Shown here: positions 32,160 through 42,665 of the stretch, in pieces
Layout: the number at the start of each line of letters is the position of its first letter
Position numbering within the stretch: position 1 is the stretch's first letter
Source of the DNA: Pseudo-nitzschia pungens
Taxonomy: Eukaryota > Bacillariophyta > Bacillariophyceae > Bacillariales > Bacillariaceae
Assembly (NCBI GenBank): GCA_037355855.1
Contig: CM074764.1
Location: 3,906,001-3,970,000 of the forward strand
Length of the DNA: 64,000 nt
Reading direction: 5' to 3'
Notes under the pieces: generated by a model
Database searches by the model: none
Told to the model about the DNA's origin: nothing
What the model saw: only the letters and a program-made list of their open reading frames with translations
Program-made: the position numbers and the translations under genes

Positions 32160-32485
32160 AACATTATTATCATGTGATAATGGGCGTTGCCTCTAGGAAT
32201 AATGGGCGTTGCGTCTAAAACTGATGGGCGTTGCCTCTAGAAATGATGGGCGTTGCCTCTAAAAATAATGGGCGTTCCGTCTAGAAACGATGGGCGTTGC
32301 CTCTAAAATTGATGGGCGTTCCGTCTAGAAACGATGGGCGTTGCCTCTAGAAATGATGGGCGTTGCCTCAAAAAATGATGGGCGTTGCCTCAAAAAATGA
32401 TGGACGTTGGCTCTAAAATTGATGGACGTTGCCTCAAAAATTAATGGGCGTTGCCTGTAAAAATGATAGGCATTGCCTCTAGAAT
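32160..32485. repeat. Minisatellite ATGGGCGTTGCCTCTAAAA
   Basis: About 14 units of about 22 bp. Confidence 0.85.
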
Positions 32486-33295
32486 ATATATGGTACGGGA
32501 CTGAAAAAATTAAGCCAGGGACAAGGATCTGGTCAAAAATTTGACCCCAAAAGGACCCGGCACGAAAATTTTCGACCCACGTCTAAAATCAGTTATCAGA
32601 CGCTGTTTGCTTGTGTTGGAATTGAGCAAGAATGATTGCTCAGCTCCTCCAGTTCTTTTTGCTGGATCTTCACTGCTCTCGCGATAACTCGTGTTATAAC
32701 CGATCTTTCCCCCTGATCCGTTCGGTGGTGGGAGTTGTTTCTCTCTTTAGTTCACGGGAATCCTGTGGTTCCCCGGAGTTGTTTCTGTTTCTATTTCGTG
32801 GGATTCGGTTCCCGTGGTTCTCCGGCGTTGCTTCTCTATTAAGCAGTCACCGGGCCGGTCCCACTTCCCGTTTCCCGTGGGATTAGTGGTGTTTGGGTAT
32901 TTAGTATATACCTTTCCGGATATCCGTATATTACGGTTTTGGTTGGCATACCCTTTACGGTCTGTCCATCCACTCAGAGTTGGTCCAATTAGTCCACTTG
33001 CTGAATTATGTGTCACTTTTTCAGTGTGTATTTTCGAATTTTTTGATTATTTCCTGTTGTCGACCATGGTCCTGTTTAGGTACTTAGGTGTCTCTTTTGC
33101 TGCTGTTGCTCCATCTCATGGTGCTAACAGCTGCTGGGGTTGGTCTTCCTGGTGCTGCAGACACCGGATGTCCTTCTCCCTGTTTTGCTTCTATGCGCCT
33201 CCATTTTTGGCAGTCTTTCGGTCTCGTCGGTCCTTTTTGATCGATCAGTCCCTTTCTGCTCATGGTCATCAGCGCTCAGCTTGATTTTAAAATCA

Positions 33296-33484
33296 TGCCA
33301 TACCCCGGGTCTACTAGTGATTAGAATAGTAGTGATATGCAAATTGTGAGCTCTATTGGTTAGTCTATTTGCTACAGTTCTAAGAGCCCTCCGAATCAGC
33401 GATTCTGTCGACTCGCCGATTGTTTTTATCCTTATCCTTAATCCAGTCCTGTACATACTCGTGACTGTATTTTGGTGTACGGCA
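33296..33484 (-). repeat. 5' LTR of A1
   Basis: 189 bp, paired with 15025-15213. The same TGATTTTAAAATCA palindrome as in A2 abuts its internal side (33282-33295). Confidence 0.9.
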
Positions 33485-34207
33485 AACGGGACCAAGGATT
33501 GGAAAGGGATTGGAGAATGTCTACTTTGCTTTTAAGCGAGATGCCAATGGTAAGCTGGATCCAAACGGTTCTTATGCCCCTCGGAAGACGGTGACGCATG
33601 TGAAATATGAAAAGGAAGCGAGGTTTTGTTTTGGTGTGTATATGAACGGTGACGGTGACGGTTGCAAGATTGAAGAAGTGTTTGAATATACTGAGAAGAA
33701 ATTGATCACTAGACCGGAACGCAATAAGCTTCATCTCCAAGCCATTGCTTTTGCCAGATCTACCAAAGGTAAGCTAGTACGTTGAACTCGTTGTTTTTCC
33801 CAATACGAATAGTACGATTTCTAACAACGATGATTTTTGTTCCTATTCTTTTTAGGCAAACCATCCAAGACATGGATCGACAGTGGTCGTCCTGAAGGTG
33901 TGATCTACGAGGCAGAGTCTGTTCAGTGTATTCCGAGCTTGAAGGGGAAGACGGCTGAAAAGCTCAGTCTCCATGGGATCAAGTTAGTCAAGGACCTCAA
34001 GGACTTGGTTGGGAATCCAGAACGCATCAACAAGATTGCAGCTGACACGCCTGGTCTATCTCACAAGCGACTATCATCATTCGTATTGAAAGCTGCGACC
34101 GCCCTATCTGGTGTTCCTCCGTCACCTGTTGATCATCGAGCCGCTGATAATCCCTACCTTAGCAAGTACGGTTTGAATTGGCAGGTTCAAATCAACAAAG
34201 TCTGCAT

Positions 34208-34518
34208 TGTAACACTCTAAGGTAGAAAATTCGGAGTAGTATGAATAATTGTGTGTTATTTCACTTTACGAGATGGGATTGAAATTAGAGAGAGGAAATA
34301 ATGAGCGATGAGGTCATCGCGACCTTCTCATATAATATCCATCCCTGTATATAACATATATTTCGTATGTAACCTTAATCGTATAATCGCTCTCTTGTGC
34401 ATGCCTGTTCATACATACCAGATATCCGTACACGGATACCTTATATATATTTGAATCCCATGTGGGATTCGGTTAATTATTAATTCGTAACACTACTAGC
34501 CTACGCTAGCATGTTACA
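34208..34518 (-). repeat. 3' LTR of B
   Basis: Same 311-bp sequence as 39716-40026. Confidence 0.92.
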
Positions 34519-34701
34519 TAGTGCCTCATGATTGAACGAATCCTACAGTTAAGCCGACCAGTGACTCATGGAGCAGTCTGAGTCATTTGATTGGCTCAAT
34601 TCGATGTGTGCTGATTCAGCCGGCGTAGACTCCGACTGATTCACCTGATTACTTAATGTGGATTCATTGGACATAGTAGGGTTCGACTGCTTCGGTTCCC
34701 G

Positions 34702-37700
34702 CTAGGGAGTTAGCTTCCGAATATTCACTGTTTCTATCACTGACGGAGCTCTTTGCAGTTTTACAGTCCCATTCGGATTGACTTGCGTGATTGGAAAAGG
34801 ACCAAGCTTCCTGGGTTGTAGCTTGTCCGGATCCGGCTCTTGGATCCATACCTTGTCATGGACTTGGAAGGTGTGGTTGATGCGCTTCGCATTATCTCTG
34901 AGTAGATTCTTGTTAATCCCTTGTTGCCGGAGCTGTTGCAAAGCTAACAGGTTGGATGTTAGCGGCAGATCAATCAGCATGTCCCTATTGAATACTAGGG
35001 ACCCTGGGGATGCCTGTAAGGCAGCGTTGACAGCACATCGAGAGGCATGCATGCAAGTTGCCAGGGCATTATCCATGAGCTGACTGGCTCTGGTGTTGAC
35101 TCGCGGGGGATTCACGTGAACTAAGACTCTGAGAATATCAGCAACTGTATGATGGACTCTTTCACAGATGGCATTGGATTGGGGATTCTTCACTGTAGTG
35201 GGAATGGACTGAATCCCATACTGCTTGAGAGTAGTCTGGAACTCAGCGCCTAGGAATTCTCCACCATTGTCGTGGACACATCTGATAGGTCTTGGATACC
35301 TTGAGAGCCAACAGTTCTTGAATTGGTCTGATACATGCTGTGAGGACTTGTCCCTAATTCTGATGATTTCCAGGAGGTTAGTGACTGGATCGATACATGT
35401 TAGGGCCTTAAAGTTGTAGTTCTTGCCTTGCGCTGTAATCTTCCAGGGGCCTATGAGGTCCACATGTATCTCGTTAAATGGAGCTAGCGGCGCTTCCTTC
35501 GGTGGTAGCTTTCCATATTTGGAATGTTGGTTCTTATATTTAATGCAGCTGTCGGGGCAAATGTAAGTCTTGCAAAGATTAGATAGATTGTCGATGTAGA
35601 ATCTTGAGGAGATAGTTTGATATAGCCTGGTGGATCCACAATGACCCAACAGGAGATGGTACCATTTGATGGTATCGTTCGAGAGAGAGCTTGGTATGTA
35701 TATACGCCAGTTGTCTGGGTTGGATTGGTTGGCGTAGCAGAGGATGTTGTTTCCTTCTAATTCTTGGTAGAAGAAGGCTTTGGATTGAATCTTGAACTTG
35801 ATCGTAGGATCCTTCTGTTGATGAAGATAAATGTTGGAGTAGTTTACCGGGCACTCCAGGTCTTGGTTGTTCGGTAGGTTAACTAGACACTCATTGTTCA
35901 GCAAGCAGGACTGTAATTCCTGGTCTGCGTCATTGCATAAGTGTCGGAAGAGGTTGGGGAACTCTGTTAAAAACAGTTCTTCATCTTGTTTGGGGACTTC
36001 AAGGTTCAAGAAATCGATTAAGGTGCCCTTTGATAGGGCTTTCTTCCCTTCAGTAGGTGGATCCATCCGGGGGAGTCTGGAGAAGGCATCAGCAAGAACG
36101 TTCTTCTTGCCTTCCACATAAGTGAGGTTGACACCGAATTCTTCTAGGAATAGTCTCCACCGGAGGACTCGTTGGACTGAGAGGGTTCTGAAGGTAAGGT
36201 TCTTGTGGTCGGTGTATACGTTGATGACACCACCAAGTAGCATCTTTCGGTACTCTTTGCAGCAGAGTACTATTGCGAGGAGTTCTTTCTCCATAGTAGT
36301 ATAGTTCTTCTGGGCATCAGATAGTTTCTTAGACCAATAGGCTATTGGCTTGCCATCTTGTATTATGGCAGCGCCGAGCTGTAGGTCTGAGGCATCAGTG
36401 TACAGTTCAAAGGGCTTGTTGAGGTCTGGATAGGTGTTCAGAGCATCTGCTGCTACCATTGCTTTCATCTCTTGAAAGGCTTTATCCTGAGCAGGCCCCC
36501 AAGTGAAGGCTGAAGGGGCTTTCCTTTGTTTGGCTTTGATGGTAGCTGCTTGAGGAGACTGCTTCTTTGGGGTTCCGGTGATATCAAAAAGAGGAGCTAG
36601 AACATGAGAGCGTCGGGGCCACATGTCCCTGTAGTACCCTACTGCGCCGAGGAAGGACTTAACTTGGGTTACAGTCCTTGGTCGATCCATATGTAGAATG
36701 GCTTCAATCTTCTTTCTCCAAGGCTTAACTGCAGTAGGTGTCATCCAATATCCAAGGAAGTCAGTTTCTTGTACGGCCCAATCACATTTGAGTGGGTTGC
36801 ACTTGAGACCATTTTGGTTGAGTCGGTCTAAGATCTTGTCAATGGTCTTCATGTGGAGGTCAAAAGAGCCATTGGTCCAGATGCCAATATCGTCAATGTA
36901 AACAGTGCAGTCAGTGTCTTGTAGGATATCTTCCATCAACTGCTGCGCCACATCCGGGGAGACTTTAACTCCCATTGGTAGTCTTTGATATTCATAGCAA
37001 CCATAAGGGGTGACTATGGTACAGAGCTTCTTGCTTGCATCATCGAGTTCAAAGCAGTAGTATTGCATGGACAAGTCAATCTTGGTGAAGTGGGTATACT
37101 TGCCACGTTTGTTCATGATGTCTTGTATCCGGGGGATTGGATACGGACGTCTCTCAAGAAGTTCATTGAGTTCTCTGAAGTCTGATACCCATCTAACTCT
37201 GTTGTCTTTCTTTGGTACTATGAAGGTTGGGAATGCCCATTCGGCCGGTCCATTGCAACGCTTGAGGACTCCATCATTACAAAGATTCTGGAGCTCCCTT
37301 TTGAATAGTTCTTCTCTTTTGTATGCAACTGGATAAGGCTTTTTGTGTATGGGCTTGGATCCGGGCTTCAGTCTTAGAGAGATCTTCTTGTGAGGGTACT
37401 TGCCAAGTTCTCCATTGAAGACATTTGGATACTTGTTTAGTATTGCTTGGAACTGGTGCTGCTCTGCTGTGGACATGTGGCTCTGCTGTTGTGCGACTGC
37501 AGATGGGTCTGTTTCTTGGTAGGCTCTGTCTAGGATGACCTTGGACTTGTATGGATTAGCAAAGGATAGATCATCAGCAAAGAGTTCGGCATCTTCTAGT
37601 TCTTCCATGAGCATGGTGTGGTTGTCATGGTATAGAGAGGTGTCCTTCATAGGGATGGTTCTATCCATCCACTGAACTGCTCCTTCTTTGAATAGGAGAT

Positions 37701-38541
37701 TGATCTTTGCTAGGTGGAGGAAGTCTCTGCCTAGTATCAAATCGTATTTGCAGTTGGGGGAATGGAAGAGCCTTGCCTCTTGTCGTTCGATGTTGTAGTT
37801 GCCAAACTCCTGTAGCTTGGTATTCTTCATGATGATGTATTCCGTAGTATCGAAGCTTCCATTTGCTGTCGTGGTTAGGACTTGATGCTTGCTTCGTATT
37901 GGTAGGGTGCCAAATGGTAGTGATCTTTTGTTGATTAAAGTTCCGGAAGATCCACTATCAAGTAGTGTGAGTAGTGGTCTTGATTTCGTTGGTATGCCTT
38001 GTATGTATTGCACTGTAGTTAAAAGAATAGGAGCCACTTTGCTCTTATTCGATGCCTGTTCTGCTGGATTCCCAGCAGTCGACAGCAGCTTTAAATAATT
38101 TTGCTCCAACGCACCTCCTTTGGTGTAGTCTTTGGAGTTTTGGGTATTGTAATAGAGATTTTTGGCTGTACCCGTGGACCAATTCCTTGCCAGGGACAAG
38201 AGTGGTCTATTTGTTGCTGCTGTCTTATTCGGATCGATAGTGATCGATGATGCGTCTGTTGTACCCTTGGATCGATTCGTTTGATTTCGATTCGTATCCA
38301 TTGTATCGTTCGTTCCGGAGAATCGAACTGTTTTTCTTGCTGCGTTCGCAGGCTTTGCTGAGCTTTCAACAGGAATACTCCATCCTGTAGGTTCCTTCCC
38401 CTCTTTATCTGGGAGATCTCCTCCATGCGTCATCCCAGACAGCCGGGCTGTGCTGGCATCCAGTTCCTGGGGAGCTGGAGGCAAGGTGATTGCTGGTTTA
38501 GGTGAAGCCGGGGGCTTCTTAGGCTTGGAGCCTTTGGAGAT
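34702..38541 (-). CDS. pol: pol polyprotein of B (about 1279 aa as a readthrough segment)
   Basis: Protease (LLDSGSSGTLIN), reverse transcriptase (KIDLSMQYYCFEL, YIDDIG), RNase H (YTDASDLQLGAAI), integrase (HVDLIGPW, DNGGEF, NPQSNAICER) and a KLGPFPI C-terminal GPF motif, in Ty3/gypsy order. The frame is open from directly after the gag TGA (38542-38544) and is in phase with it. No ATG is seen near the gag/pol junction, only a TTG at 38484. This favours readthrough of UGA over independent initiation. The region just after the stop is Pro/Lys-rich linker. Confidence 0.93.
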   Translation of the reverse strand: MSKGSKPKKPPASPKPAITLPPAPQELDASTARLSGMTHGGDLPDKEGKEPTGWSIPVESSAKPANAARKTVRFSGTNDTMDTNRNQTNRSKGTTDASSITIDPNKTAATNRPLLSLARNWSTGTAKNLYYNTQNSKDYTKGGALEQNYLKLLSTAGNPAEQASNKSKVAPILLTTVQYIQGIPTKSRPLLTLLDSGSSGTLINKRSLPFGTLPIRSKHQVLTTTANGSFDTTEYIIMKNTKLQEFGNYNIERQEARLFHSPNCKYDLILGRDFLHLAKINLLFKEGAVQWMDRTIPMKDTSLYHDNHTMLMEELEDAELFADDLSFANPYKSKVILDRAYQETDPSAVAQQQSHMSTAEQHQFQAILNKYPNVFNGELGKYPHKKISLRLKPGSKPIHKKPYPVAYKREELFKRELQNLCNDGVLKRCNGPAEWAFPTFIVPKKDNRVRWVSDFRELNELLERRPYPIPRIQDIMNKRGKYTHFTKIDLSMQYYCFELDDASKKLCTIVTPYGCYEYQRLPMGVKVSPDVAQQLMEDILQDTDCTVYIDDIGIWTNGSFDLHMKTIDKILDRLNQNGLKCNPLKCDWAVQETDFLGYWMTPTAVKPWRKKIEAILHMDRPRTVTQVKSFLGAVGYYRDMWPRRSHVLAPLFDITGTPKKQSPQAATIKAKQRKAPSAFTWGPAQDKAFQEMKAMVAADALNTYPDLNKPFELYTDASDLQLGAAIIQDGKPIAYWSKKLSDAQKNYTTMEKELLAIVLCCKEYRKMLLGGVINVYTDHKNLTFRTLSVQRVLRWRLFLEEFGVNLTYVEGKKNVLADAFSRLPRMDPPTEGKKALSKGTLIDFLNLEVPKQDEELFLTEFPNLFRHLCNDADQELQSCLLNNECLVNLPNNQDLECPVNYSNIYLHQQKDPTIKFKIQSKAFFYQELEGNNILCYANQSNPDNWRIYIPSSLSNDTIKWYHLLLGHCGSTRLYQTISSRFYIDNLSNLCKTYICPDSCIKYKNQHSKYGKLPPKEAPLAPFNEIHVDLIGPWKITAQGKNYNFKALTCIDPVTNLLEIIRIRDKSSQHVSDQFKNCWLSRYPRPIRCVHDNGGEFLGAEFQTTLKQYGIQSIPTTVKNPQSNAICERVHHTVADILRVLVHVNPPRVNTRASQLMDNALATCMHASRCAVNAALQASPGSLVFNRDMLIDLPLTSNLLALQQLRQQGINKNLLRDNAKRINHTFQVHDKVWIQEPDPDKLQPRKLGPFPITQVNPNGTVKLQRAPSVIETVNIRKLTP

Positions 38542-39582
38542 TCAGGGGAGCCAAATGAGGTCCCCATCGATGCTCCTTTCTGTTCTTCCACCATGATTGG
38601 CATGGTATTCTTCAATCGCTGCTTCACGAGCTGCGTTGATATGGGCTTGGAAGGTCTCATTGCTCCCTGGGATCATGAGCGCTTGAGTATGAGTATGGAA
38701 GGACTCAGTTTGGTTGGTACCGGGGGCCTTGTGGTTCTTGGAGAACCGGTTCTTGGGACACTCAGACCAATCGTGGTTGTGACCGGGAATCCTGCAGGGA
38801 TTGGACTTCTTCTTGTTCTGATTCCCTTTGTGGTTGGAATTATTGCGCTTGCGAGAGTTGTTGCTGTTGTTCGAGCGCTTTTGCTGTTGCTTGTTGTTGT
38901 TCTTGTTGCTTTTCTTATTAGATTGGCGCTCGTGACAGCTCATGTGGTCCACTATGTGTTGGACTGTGGTATTTTCTTGGATTCCACTGTGGATAATGCC
39001 GTAGCTCTCGATCCATGCTGAGGGAAAGGAGTGGAGGAGGATGGTGAGTTTCTCCACTCTAGACAGGGGCGCGCTGCTCCCATCTAACTTTTGAGTGTAT
39101 TTCATGAGGATAAGGATCCGGTCTGCGTGGTCCTTGCATGTAATGGAAGGAGTCTCCCGGCATTCGGCGCTTCGAAGGTAAGTGTGCATGATGTCTCGAG
39201 CATCTCTGGCGTTGCAGTAGAGCTTGGTGAAGTCTAGGAAGGCTTGATCATATCCACCAATCTCCTCTTGCTCGTATTGGTATTCTTCTGGATCCAGTGG
39301 GTCCTTTATCATGTCATTCCACTTGCTTTGCGCGTCTGTGGTGAGGCAGCGGCTGAAGTGCGTGAGGTATATGTTGACTGGGAGTCTTAGGAGCTTTGCT
39401 GTATTTCTGAAAGACTCTTCCACAAAAAGCAGTTCTTCTAATCCTCCGGTTTCAGTGAACAGGGGTACTTTCATGCTGTCGGTTCGGTCCTCATCGACGT
39501 TGTACAGAGTGAAGAGTTTCGGTTTGGTCTGATCGAAGGAACTCTTGTAGGCGATAGGGGGATCTCTGTAGATTCCGGCCAT
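38542..39582 (-). CDS. gag: gag of B (346 aa)
   Basis: ATG at 39582. A globular capsid-like half is followed by a Lys/Asn/Gln-rich basic region (NNNKQQQKRSNN) and one zinc-knuckle-like motif CRIPGHNHDWSEC with the CxxxGHxxxxxxC look of retroelement gags. It ends IWLP-TGA with pol in the same frame. Confidence 0.88.
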   Translation of the reverse strand: MAGIYRDPPIAYKSSFDQTKPKLFTLYNVDEDRTDSMKVPLFTETGGLEELLFVEESFRNTAKLLRLPVNIYLTHFSRCLTTDAQSKWNDMIKDPLDPEEYQYEQEEIGGYDQAFLDFTKLYCNARDARDIMHTYLRSAECRETPSITCKDHADRILILMKYTQKLDGSSAPLSRVEKLTILLHSFPSAWIESYGIIHSGIQENTTVQHIVDHMSCHERQSNKKSNKNNNKQQQKRSNNSNNSRKRNNSNHKGNQNKKKSNPCRIPGHNHDWSECPKNRFSKNHKAPGTNQTESFHTHTQALMIPGSNETFQAHINAAREAAIEEYHANHGGRTERSIDGDLIWLP

Positions 39583-39715
39583 GGTTGAAGGAGTTGGTTA
39601 AGGAGGTTGCTCTTGTCAGGGACCCGAAGTGGTCCTTTTGTTGAGTTTGTTGATGAGTTTGGATTCAGTACTGAATACTACTGTCTTCCTACGTGAAAGA
39701 GGACAGTAATTACTG

Positions 39716-40026
39716 TGTAACACTCTAAGGTAGAAAATTCGGAGTAGTATGAATAATTGTGTGTTATTTCACTTTACGAGATGGGATTGAAATTAGAGAG
39801 AGGAAATAATGAGCGATGAGGTCATCGCGACCTTCTCATATAATATCCATCCCTGTATATAACATATATTTCGTATGTAACCTTAATCGTATAATCGCTC
39901 TCTTGTGCATGCCTGTTCATACATACCAGATATCCGTACACGGATACCTTATATATATTTGAATCCCATGTGGGATTCGGTTAATTATTAATTCGTAACA
40001 CTACTAGCCTACGCTAGCATGTTACA
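39716..40026 (-). repeat. 5' LTR of B
   Basis: Its internal neighbour (39704-39715) is the perfect 12-bp palindrome CAGTAATTACTG. Confidence 0.92.
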
Positions 40027-40617
40027 TGCATGACGGGACAAGTTTGTGTCACGGAACTGATTGACTACATGTTTTCTGCCGCCAAGCAAGTGTATCCAGA
40101 AGGTTTCTTCGTCTATCACGATGCTCTCACTCTCATGACAGCAGCTGACTCAGTCGCATACATGAAAGAAAGGGACTACTACAAACATTGGATTTTACCG
40201 GAGCACGATCTTATGGGCCCGTCTGGCGGCATTGGTGGGGAGCTGAAGAAGTACCACAATCGTCCCGTGGGAAATAGATCCGAAGCCAATCCACTTGACA
40301 CCTCGCTCTTCAGTCAGCTGCACCGTGCCGTTAACATACATGTGAATGTTACGAAGAATTTGCCCGAAGAAAAGTGTTTCTCTCTTGCTACGCCTAAGTA
40401 TGTCTCAAGTGCATACAGGCGGGTTTGGAAAGTTGCTCCAAGATCCGAAACGATTGCGAAGGACATTAACAAGGTGCTGCAGTCTTTTCTCGTGATTGCT
40501 GAAAACGAAGGCCTTGCTATTGACGGACTTGGTAATAGAAGCGGGCGAAGACACGTTCCAACAGGCAAACGTGGTGGAAAACGAGAAAGAACACTCGCAT
40601 CAGATTCTTATGACTGA

Positions 40618-40829
40618 GAAAGAGTCGTGTTGCACGAGGACGCAGCTTCAGCTCCAGGTCGTATTATTGAAGAAGCCATTGAAAAAGTCGAATGAGGAGA
40701 AGTTGACGGAACTCAAGAACAGGATGGAGAAGAAGAAGTAGAAGACGGAGAAGAATAAGTACACGTAAGAAATAAATAATAGTAATAGTGATTGAAATTA
40801 GCTTAATAATAGTATTTTGCTAAGAGCAA
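40618..40829 (+). other. 3' flank of the DDE transposon
   Basis: A/G-rich, with AATAAATAATAGTAATAGTG that could serve as a polyadenylation region. No inverted repeat marking the transposon end was found. Confidence 0.4.
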
Positions 40830-41400
40830 AGGTATGTTGATCTGGTACAAATTCTACTAGAAGGGCCCAGCATCCTGTCTAGCATCCTGTTAAGTGTCCC
40901 CCCTAGCACAGTAAACTTCCGCTGATCAGTTAGCACCCCCTGTAGATCTTCCAATATTGATCTGATAACAACAGGGGCATGTACATCTGGTACAAATCCT
41001 ACTATAAGGGCCTAGCATCCTGTCTAGCATCCTATTCAGTTCCCCTCTTAGCGCAGTAAAGTTCCGTTAATCAGTTAGCACACTGAATAGTTTATAATAT
41101 TTGTCTGATAAAAGGATAGGGCATCTAGATCTGGTACAAATTTTACTACAAGGACCCAGCATCCTGTCTAGCATCCTATTCAGTTCCCCCCTTAAACCAG
41201 TTTGGTTCCGTTCCTCTGTTAGCACACTGAATAGTTTATAATATTTGTCTGATAAAAGGATAGGGCATGTAGATCTGGTACAAATTTTACTACTACAAAG
41301 GCCTAGCATCCTGTCTAGCATCCTGTTAAGTGTCCCTCGTACCACAGTAAAGTTCCGTTCCTCAGTTAGCACTCCTGTAGATCTTCTAATACCGTATGGT
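40830..41400 (+). repeat. Satellite S1 array, second forward copy
   Basis: Four units with GGTACAAATTCTACTAGAAG, AGCATCCTGTCTAGCATCCT and TTAGCACCCCCTGTAGATC. Confidence 0.85.
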
Positions 41401-41479
41401 ACCGTACCCTATCGGTGTTCTAAGAGCCGAACAATGTAACCATGATACATATCTATCCTATTATAGGACTGTACCACCA

Positions 41480-42665
41480 AGTAAAATCTTATAGTGCATT
41501 AAATAGATGTGACACCCAAAGTATCCAGTCATTCTGACTCAGACTTTTTTCATAGTCCCAACCATACATAGGGGGAGGACTATTGGCGCTGGAATGGTGG
41601 AAATACTCCTTTTCTGATAGATGTGACACCCAAAGTATCCAGTCATTCTGACTCAGACTTTTTTCATAGTCCCAACCATACATAGGGGGAGGACTATTGG
41701 CGCTGGAATGGTGGAAATACTCCTTTTCTGAATTTAGATAGGCCATTATGTGTATTTTCTAGTGAAATGTGCCAGTACTGGAAGAAATGTGCATTAAATA
41801 GATGTGACATCCAAAGTATCCAGTCATTCTGACTCAGACTTTTTTCATAGTCCCAACCATACATAGGGGGAGGACTATTAACGCTGGAATGGTGGAAATA
41901 CTCCTTTTCTGAATTTAGATAGGTCATTTTGTATATTTTCTAGTGAAATATGCCAGTACTGGAAGAAATGTGTATTAAATAGATGTGACATCCAAATTAT
42001 CCAGTCATTCTGACTCAGACTTTTTTCATAGTCCCAACCATACATAGGGGGAGGACTATTAACGCTGGAATGGTGGAAATACTCCTTTTCTGAATTTAGA
42101 TAGGTCATTTTGTATATTTTCTAGTCATAATGCGCAGTACTGGGGGAAATGTGCATTAAATAGATGTGACGCCAAAAGTATCCAGTCTTTCTGACTCAGA
42201 CTTTTTTCATAGTCCCAACCATACATAGGGGGAGGACTACTAACGCTGGAATGGTGGAAATACTCCTTTTCTGAATTTAGATAGGTCATTTTGTCTATTT
42301 TCTAGTCATACTGTGCAGTACTGGAAGAAATGTGCATTAAATAGATGTGACACCCAAAGTAACAAGCCTTTCTGACTCAGACTTTTTTCATACTCCCAAC
42401 CATACATAGGGGGAGGACTATTAACGCTGGAATGGTGGAAATACTCCTTTTCTGAATTTAGATTGGTCATTTTGTCTATTTTCTAGTCATAATGCGCAGT
42501 ACTGGGGGAAATGTGCATTAAATAGATGTGACGCCAAAAGTATCCAGTCTTTCTGACTCAGACTTTTTCCATAGTCCCAACCATACATAGGGGGAGTACT
42601 ATTCACACTGGAATGGTGGAAATACTCCTTTTCTGAATTTAGATAGGTCATTTTGTATATTTTCT
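41480..42665 (+). repeat. Satellite S2 array, second copy
   Basis: Seven CAGACTTTTTTCATAGTCCC units at about 181 bp, one shortened to about 117 bp. It is linked to S1 by the same spacer (GTACC...ATGATACATATCTATCCTAT) as in T1. Confidence 0.85.

Larger units (their letters stand above)
25844..32602. mobile_element. T1: TIR-bounded, satellite-filled insertion in the A1 leader
   Basis: The A1 leader (compare A2) is interrupted here. The ends are inverted repeats, CGTCTAATAACTGATTTT at 25844-25861 and the complement of CGTCTGATAACTGATTTT at 32585-32602 (17 of 18 match). The dinucleotide CT flanks both sides and may be the target duplication. The 6759-bp interior has no coding-like frame and at least eight different tandem-repeat families, listed separately. 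The superfamily is unknown. Confidence 0.65.
15025..33484 (-). mobile_element. Ty3/gypsy retrotransposon A1 (outer, inactivated)
   Basis: LTRs of 189 bp at 15025-15213 and 33296-33484 begin TGCCATACCCCGGG and end TACGGCA; by eye they differ at one base. The 5-bp duplication AACGG sits at 15020-15024 and 33485-33489. The element reads on the minus strand. Its pol is split by element A2 and its leader by element T1; without those it would be about 5.8 kb. The target is the DDE transposase gene, just after its first catalytic motif. Confidence 0.92.
34208..40026 (-). mobile_element. Ty3/gypsy retrotransposon B, structurally intact
   Basis: 311-bp LTRs at 34208-34518 and 39716-40026, beginning TGTAACACTC and ending ATGTTACA; identical by eye. 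Target duplication TGCAT at 34203-34207 and 40027-40031. It lies in the last third of the DDE transposase gene. It is a different family from A1/A2: LTR, gag and pol share no obvious sequence beyond catalytic motifs. Confidence 0.95.
14037..40617 (+). pseudogene. DDE-type (IS630/Tc1-like) transposase gene, broken by two retrotransposons and one nonsense codon
   Basis: Pieces 14037-15024, 33490-33768, 33856-34207 and 40032-40617 join in one frame of 735 codons when each insertion and one target copy are removed. Order: a basic nuclear-signal-like start (PTKKKRRKRR), a proline run, a GRPAIVQLDS helix-turn-helix as in IS630-type transposases, then candidate catalytic acids in WFDEMHKK, VYHDALT and NPLDTSLF. 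An 87-nt GT-AG intron (33769-33855; AAAG|GTAAGC...TTTTAG) lies inside. An in-frame TAG at 14832-14834 (R-stop-FAQ) kills the frame even without the insertions; it is probably a CAG to TAG change. The catalytic assignments are by motif position only. Confidence 0.7.

Noticed and set aside
40496..40741. Alternative C-terminal frame of the DDE transposase (Lys-rich)
   Set aside because: The main frame runs to its own TGA at 40615 and no frameshift signal is visible; kept only as a possibility.
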